Shown: positions 8,605-11,474 of the stretch, one piece after another
Layout of the letters: each line of letters begins with the position of its first letter
How positions within the stretch are numbered: position 1 is the first letter of the stretch
DNA from: Monoraphidium neglectum
Lineage: Eukaryota > Chlorophyta > Chlorophyceae > Sphaeropleales > Selenastraceae
Assembly (NCBI RefSeq): GCF_000611645.1
Contig: NW_014012654.1
Span: 7,069 to 18,542 of the forward strand
Length of the DNA: 11,474 nt
Direction of reading: 5' to 3'
Position numbers and translations under genes: made by a program
The notes under the pieces: model-generated
Databases searched by the model: none
What the model saw: the letters and a program-made list of their open reading frames with translations, nothing else
Told to the model about the DNA's origin: nothing

Positions 8605-8818
8605 TGTTATGAGAGTGAGCAGTTCAAAAGCGAGTGGTCCAAGAGAGGGGGTGCGAGTTGTTGAAAGAGTGTTGCAAGGTTCGAAATGCTAACGGTAGAT
8701 CACGAAGACTGTGACATCGTATCCATGTATGATAAGGATCTGCTGATGGCTGGATGGCTGTGCGATTGGCAGTGATGCATTAAATTGTTGTATTCAAAGC
8801 TTCTGGTTGTTGTTGATG

Positions 8819-8870
8819 CTGGCAGCAGCAGCAGCAGCAGCAGCAGCATTAGCAGCGGCAGCAGCAGCAC
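8819..8870. repeat. (CAG)n microsatellite
   Basis: About eight consecutive CAG units are followed by interrupted CAG/CGG units. The run is non-coding in the models given here and lies upstream of the zinc-ribbon gene. Confidence 0.9.
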
Positions 8871-8943
8871 TGCGCCTGAATGCTTTACTGGATTGTTCAG
8901 GCAAGCCAGTGACCTTCTGTACGATCCGCAGATAAACAGGTGG

Positions 8944-8992
8944 TTGTTCTGGTGAGCGATCAAATGAATGCGCGTGGCTTGTTCTGGTGAGC
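8944..8992. repeat. 14-nt direct repeat at 35-nt spacing
   Basis: TTGTTCTGGTGAGC occurs exactly at 8944-8957 and 8979-8992, with dissimilar sequence between. It is too short to classify: a chance local duplication or a paired protein-binding site. Confidence 0.6.
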
Positions 8993-9668
8993 TGTCAGAA
9001 TTACTCTGTGAGCCAGGGCCTGTACACATGTGGCAACCAAGTTTTGATTTGTGTCTCTTTGACATCATCCAAGCTGGTGCCAGGCCATTGGAGTGCCCGA
9101 GCTCGACCATTGTTCTCAGCCAGGCTGTGGCTGAGTCAGCCTTTTTGCGTAAGCAGCTGCATACTTTGCACCTCCTGCCCAGGTGCAAGACCGGTGAAGC
9201 TCTGGTGTTAAATCATTGCATTTCAATCATTTTGGAATTCAAACTAATTGATGTGAGTGGCAATGCTGGGGGCGTGCAGCAGCACAGTCAAAGCCAGAGA
9301 CATTGGCTGCTGATCAACTCCAGGCATGGAGTTGTACAGGGGCAAAAGTTTTGAATGTGTGCAAATGACATAAAAGCTGTGCCTGTTTCATCACGCTGAC
9401 GCTGCACGCGCTCAGGCACAATCACACAAGGTCACAACCACCTGGGTGCCCGCTGCGCGCAACCCACGGACGCCAATCCCCAGCTGCAGCCTAGAAGACA
9501 CGCTGTATCAACAACACACTGACCACATGTAACAATCTCGAGGAGCGTCTGTTCTCAAAAGCTGTGTGAGCCGCGCGGCAGGTGAGCTTTGATCATCGCC
9601 TGGGCTCAAGGGTGGTCCTGCAGTGTCGAGCCGCTGGCGCCGCAGAATCGTTTCAGGGTGCGGGGACA

Positions 9669-9684
9669 ACTTGTATATACAAGT
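9669..9684 (+). promoter_or_regulatory. Perfect 16-bp palindrome with a TATATA centre, candidate TATA box
   Basis: ACTTGTATATACAAGT is its own reverse complement and contains GTATATAC. It lies 193 nt before the predicted ATG of the TRIC-like gene, a reasonable distance for a TATA element plus 5' UTR. The perfect dyad would also suit a dimeric DNA-binding protein. The assignment rests on sequence form and position only. Confidence 0.4.
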
Positions 9685-9876
9685 GAAAAATTCACCATAC
9701 CAACCAACGCGGATCAAATCTACCGCACACACTTCCCAGCAGCACTCCACATTATTCTCACCCAGGGACTCCTACCGCAGGTGATAGCCCTATCACCCAC
9801 CAATCGGTTTGAACAGCGGTGCAATTGCAAATCTTGAATATCAAACGGCTCCGAACTGCCGTGTGGCCGATCTAGG

Positions 9877-11474
9877 ATGGCCAGCGTCCCACTTGAGCTG
9901 CCCTTCGCAGCAGACCTAGCCACATTCTGGAAGTCTATACCAATAGACTTTCTTTTGGTCGGACATAGCCTGTTCTGTGCGGGCTTGGCGCCGGAATTCA
10001 AGCAGCGCTGGCTGGTGCACTACATTGTGCGTCGCCACGGCAATCGGCTCTGCCTGAATGGGCTCCTGCGCCGCGCCATGCCTGAGTCGTGGCGCGCAGC
10101 TGGCGGTGCAGTTGTTTGCGCCTGAAAACATACAACGTAGCCCAATCCAGCTCGCGGCGCTTTGCTTGTCATGCAGCGGCACACCCCCGCCTCCGTGCTC
10201 CGACTCAACAACGAGCGCGCCCCGCGCCGCTCCCTGCAGCTGACCTTCCTCTGGGGCTTTGGCGGTGGCACCATCTCTTCGCTCCTCTTCCAGGTGCGGG
10301 GCCGCGCATCAGATTCGGGACGCAGCTGCCGCACGGCCGAGCAGCGCCGCATGCTGCTTGCGGCGCTCCGCCGCCCGCGGCCGCTCGCAACAGGATTCGG
10401 CAACCAAGCGCCGGCGGCGCGCCTGCACGGCAGCGTCGGACGGCTGCGCAACGGGAGTGACCCTCTTCGCAGCCGGCAGCAGTGCAACAGCAGGCCAGCA
10501 CGACAATGCGTAAGCTGTCTCTGCCTCACAATCGATCCCACACGATGCATCTCGCGGCGTCCATGCCCCGCCCCCAGGACCCCAAGCGCGCCCCCCTGGC
10601 GTTCTTCGTCAACAACGACATCGCGCTGATCTGGACCCTCTGCTGGTGGCTGGTGGCGTACAGCCCCGGAGGCTACGTTGAGAGGGCCTGCAGCCAGTGG
10701 TACGTCCTGGTGAGCCACACACCTGAGGTTCCCTGGCCGGCTGGCCGGCTGGCTGGCCTCTTTCAAAGCTTTGCCTGCGATCGGGCGTGTGGCTGGCGGT
10801 CAGCACACGCTGTTTGATGGGCGGGCAGAGGGTCCGTTCGGGGCCGTCCGGCGCGTGCTGGGGGACGGTCAAGCGGGGTGGCGGCTCGCCATTTTGGCGG
10901 TGCGGGGCGCTGCTCAGTGTGCCCCCCTCCTGGGTTGGTTTTCCCCCTCCTGGGCTGGCGAGCTCTCATTTATTTATGTATGGGACCCATTTTGATGTGT
11001 GCACTGGTGTTGACTTGGGCCGATGGAAGGGGGCCAGAGCTGCACGATTGTTGTGGTGTGAGCTGCATCCCGTGAGGGGGCAGTTTGTGGGGTGGGTGAG
11101 GACCTCGGTTTTCAAGCATTTGTTGAGTGCATGATGCAGCATGCTGACATGAACAATCTGCACGAGCAGCCAGCAGTTCTCATACCCAGGCTCCTGCAGT
11201 GGGTCGCTGGCAAACATAAACACCGCCTCCTGCCCAACGGGCACACCCGCCCTGCCGCGCCCCTGCCTTGCCTCCCTAGCGCAACACCTGTTATCCACGC
11301 TATCACGTCCCACACAAACTTCTGCGTATGCACAAACACTGACACATAAACAAACACGCGCGCCACCACAGGCCCTCACCAAGACCTGCACCAGCCTGCT
11401 CCGCGCCACCCTCATCGTCGCGCGCGTCGACCTCGCCGCCACCACCTACCCAGGCAACGTCGCCGCCCCCCTGC
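9877..11474 (+). CDS. TRIC-like (trimeric intracellular cation channel) membrane protein, 3' partial
   Basis: TRIC channels are homotrimeric K+-permeable channels of intracellular membranes that balance charge during Ca2+ release. Exons: 9877-10026, 10177-10293, 10578-10709, 11372-11474 (continues past the window). All four are phase 0, with donors GTGCGT, GTGCGG and GTGAGC and acceptors ATGCAG, CCCCAG and CCACAG. The joined 167 residues show a hydrophobic N-terminal segment (IPIDFLLVGHSLFCAGLA, 21-38), a Gly-rich hydrophobic helix (LTFLWGFGGGTISSLLFQ, 72-89), a P and NN before a third helix (DIALIWTLCWWLVAYSP, 103-119), then a segment with basic residues (LLRATLIVARVDL). This order matches TMEM38: a Gly-containing helix ending in LLxxxP, an N-containing loop, a W(W/Y)L helix ending in P, then a basic K/R helix. 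The ATG has G at +4. Recognition is from memory of the family pattern; another small polytopic membrane protein remains possible. Confidence 0.6.
10710..11371 (+). other. Long third intron of the TRIC-like gene
   Basis: The 662 nt from GTGAGC to CCACAG carry no convincing exon. The joined protein aligns with the TRIC pattern without extra residues, so none is needed. The intron contains a CTGGCCGG repeat near 10733-10758, G-rich and T-rich stretches, and a C/A-rich 3' part (CACAAAC, ACACTGACACATAAAC) before the acceptor. Confidence 0.5.

Larger units (their letters stand above)
8605..9876. other. Divergent intergenic region upstream of two genes
   Basis: It separates the predicted starts of the - strand zinc-ribbon gene and the + strand TRIC-like gene and should hold both promoters. 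Base composition is less GC-rich than in the genes. It contains a CAG-rich run at 8819-8870, a short repeat at 8944 and 8979, a TGTAA at 9528-9532, and a TATA palindrome at 9669-9684. An open + frame at 8968-9354 has no recognisable domain, but together with the downstream TGTAA it could be the end of a small unrecognised gene. Confidence 0.5.

Noticed and set aside
10020..10766. 248-codon open frame on the - strand
   Set aside because: It is antisense to exons 2 and 3 of the TRIC-like gene and shows no recognisable domain; the + strand model has hydrophobic helices and consistent phase.

Overview
The window looks like nuclear DNA of a green alga (chlorophyte, most like Chlorophyceae). It is GC-rich with many short GT-AG introns of about 80-300 nt (one of 404 nt, one of 527 nt and one of 662 nt). 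TGTAA motifs, the chlorophyte polyadenylation signal, lie just downstream of predicted stop codons. There are many GCC/GGC/CAG/TG microsatellites and homopeptide-coding runs. The run of 20 G at position 1 followed by CG repeats looks like a contig edge. All gene models were built by hand from splice-site consensus and reading-phase continuity, without alignments.

Region 1 (150-about 4010, + strand): a nine-exon transposase gene of the KDZ (Kyakuja-Dileera-Zisupton) superfamily of DNA transposons. Its 5' end lies outside the window. The exons join in phase, and the protein shows KDZ landmarks (a CRH block, a VQSGERY block, a WDIAC block and a GEDGE block). Two reading-frame breaks, each repaired by one extra G in a G run, and an Asn where the family normally has an Asp suggest a decaying or badly sequenced copy. 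Region 2 (about 4019-4520): two pairs of imperfect direct repeats, with periods of 180 and 104 nt, just behind the transposase.

Region 3 (8604-5497, - strand): an eight-exon gene convergent with the transposase, predicted to encode 570 residues. It has an acidic N-terminus, an Arg/Gly-rich stretch, a CxxC...CxC zinc ribbon resembling the UPF0547/C16orf87 family, an unrecognised central domain, and a C-terminus built from three related exon modules rich in Gln and Ala. The introns before these modules share their 3' ends, and two also share their 5' ends, so exon and intron were duplicated together. I do not recognise the central domain. The gene may be a host gene or a passenger of the transposon.

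Region 4 (8605-9876): about 1.3 kb between divergent gene starts, with a CAG-rich microsatellite, a short 35-nt-spaced repeat and a 16-bp TATA-containing palindrome. Region 5 (9877-11474, + strand, 3' partial): a four-exon gene whose joined product resembles the trimeric intracellular cation (TRIC) channel family.

I see no evidence that the three genes act together. The transposase and the zinc-ribbon gene are convergent neighbours, and the zinc-ribbon and TRIC-like genes share a divergent upstream region.
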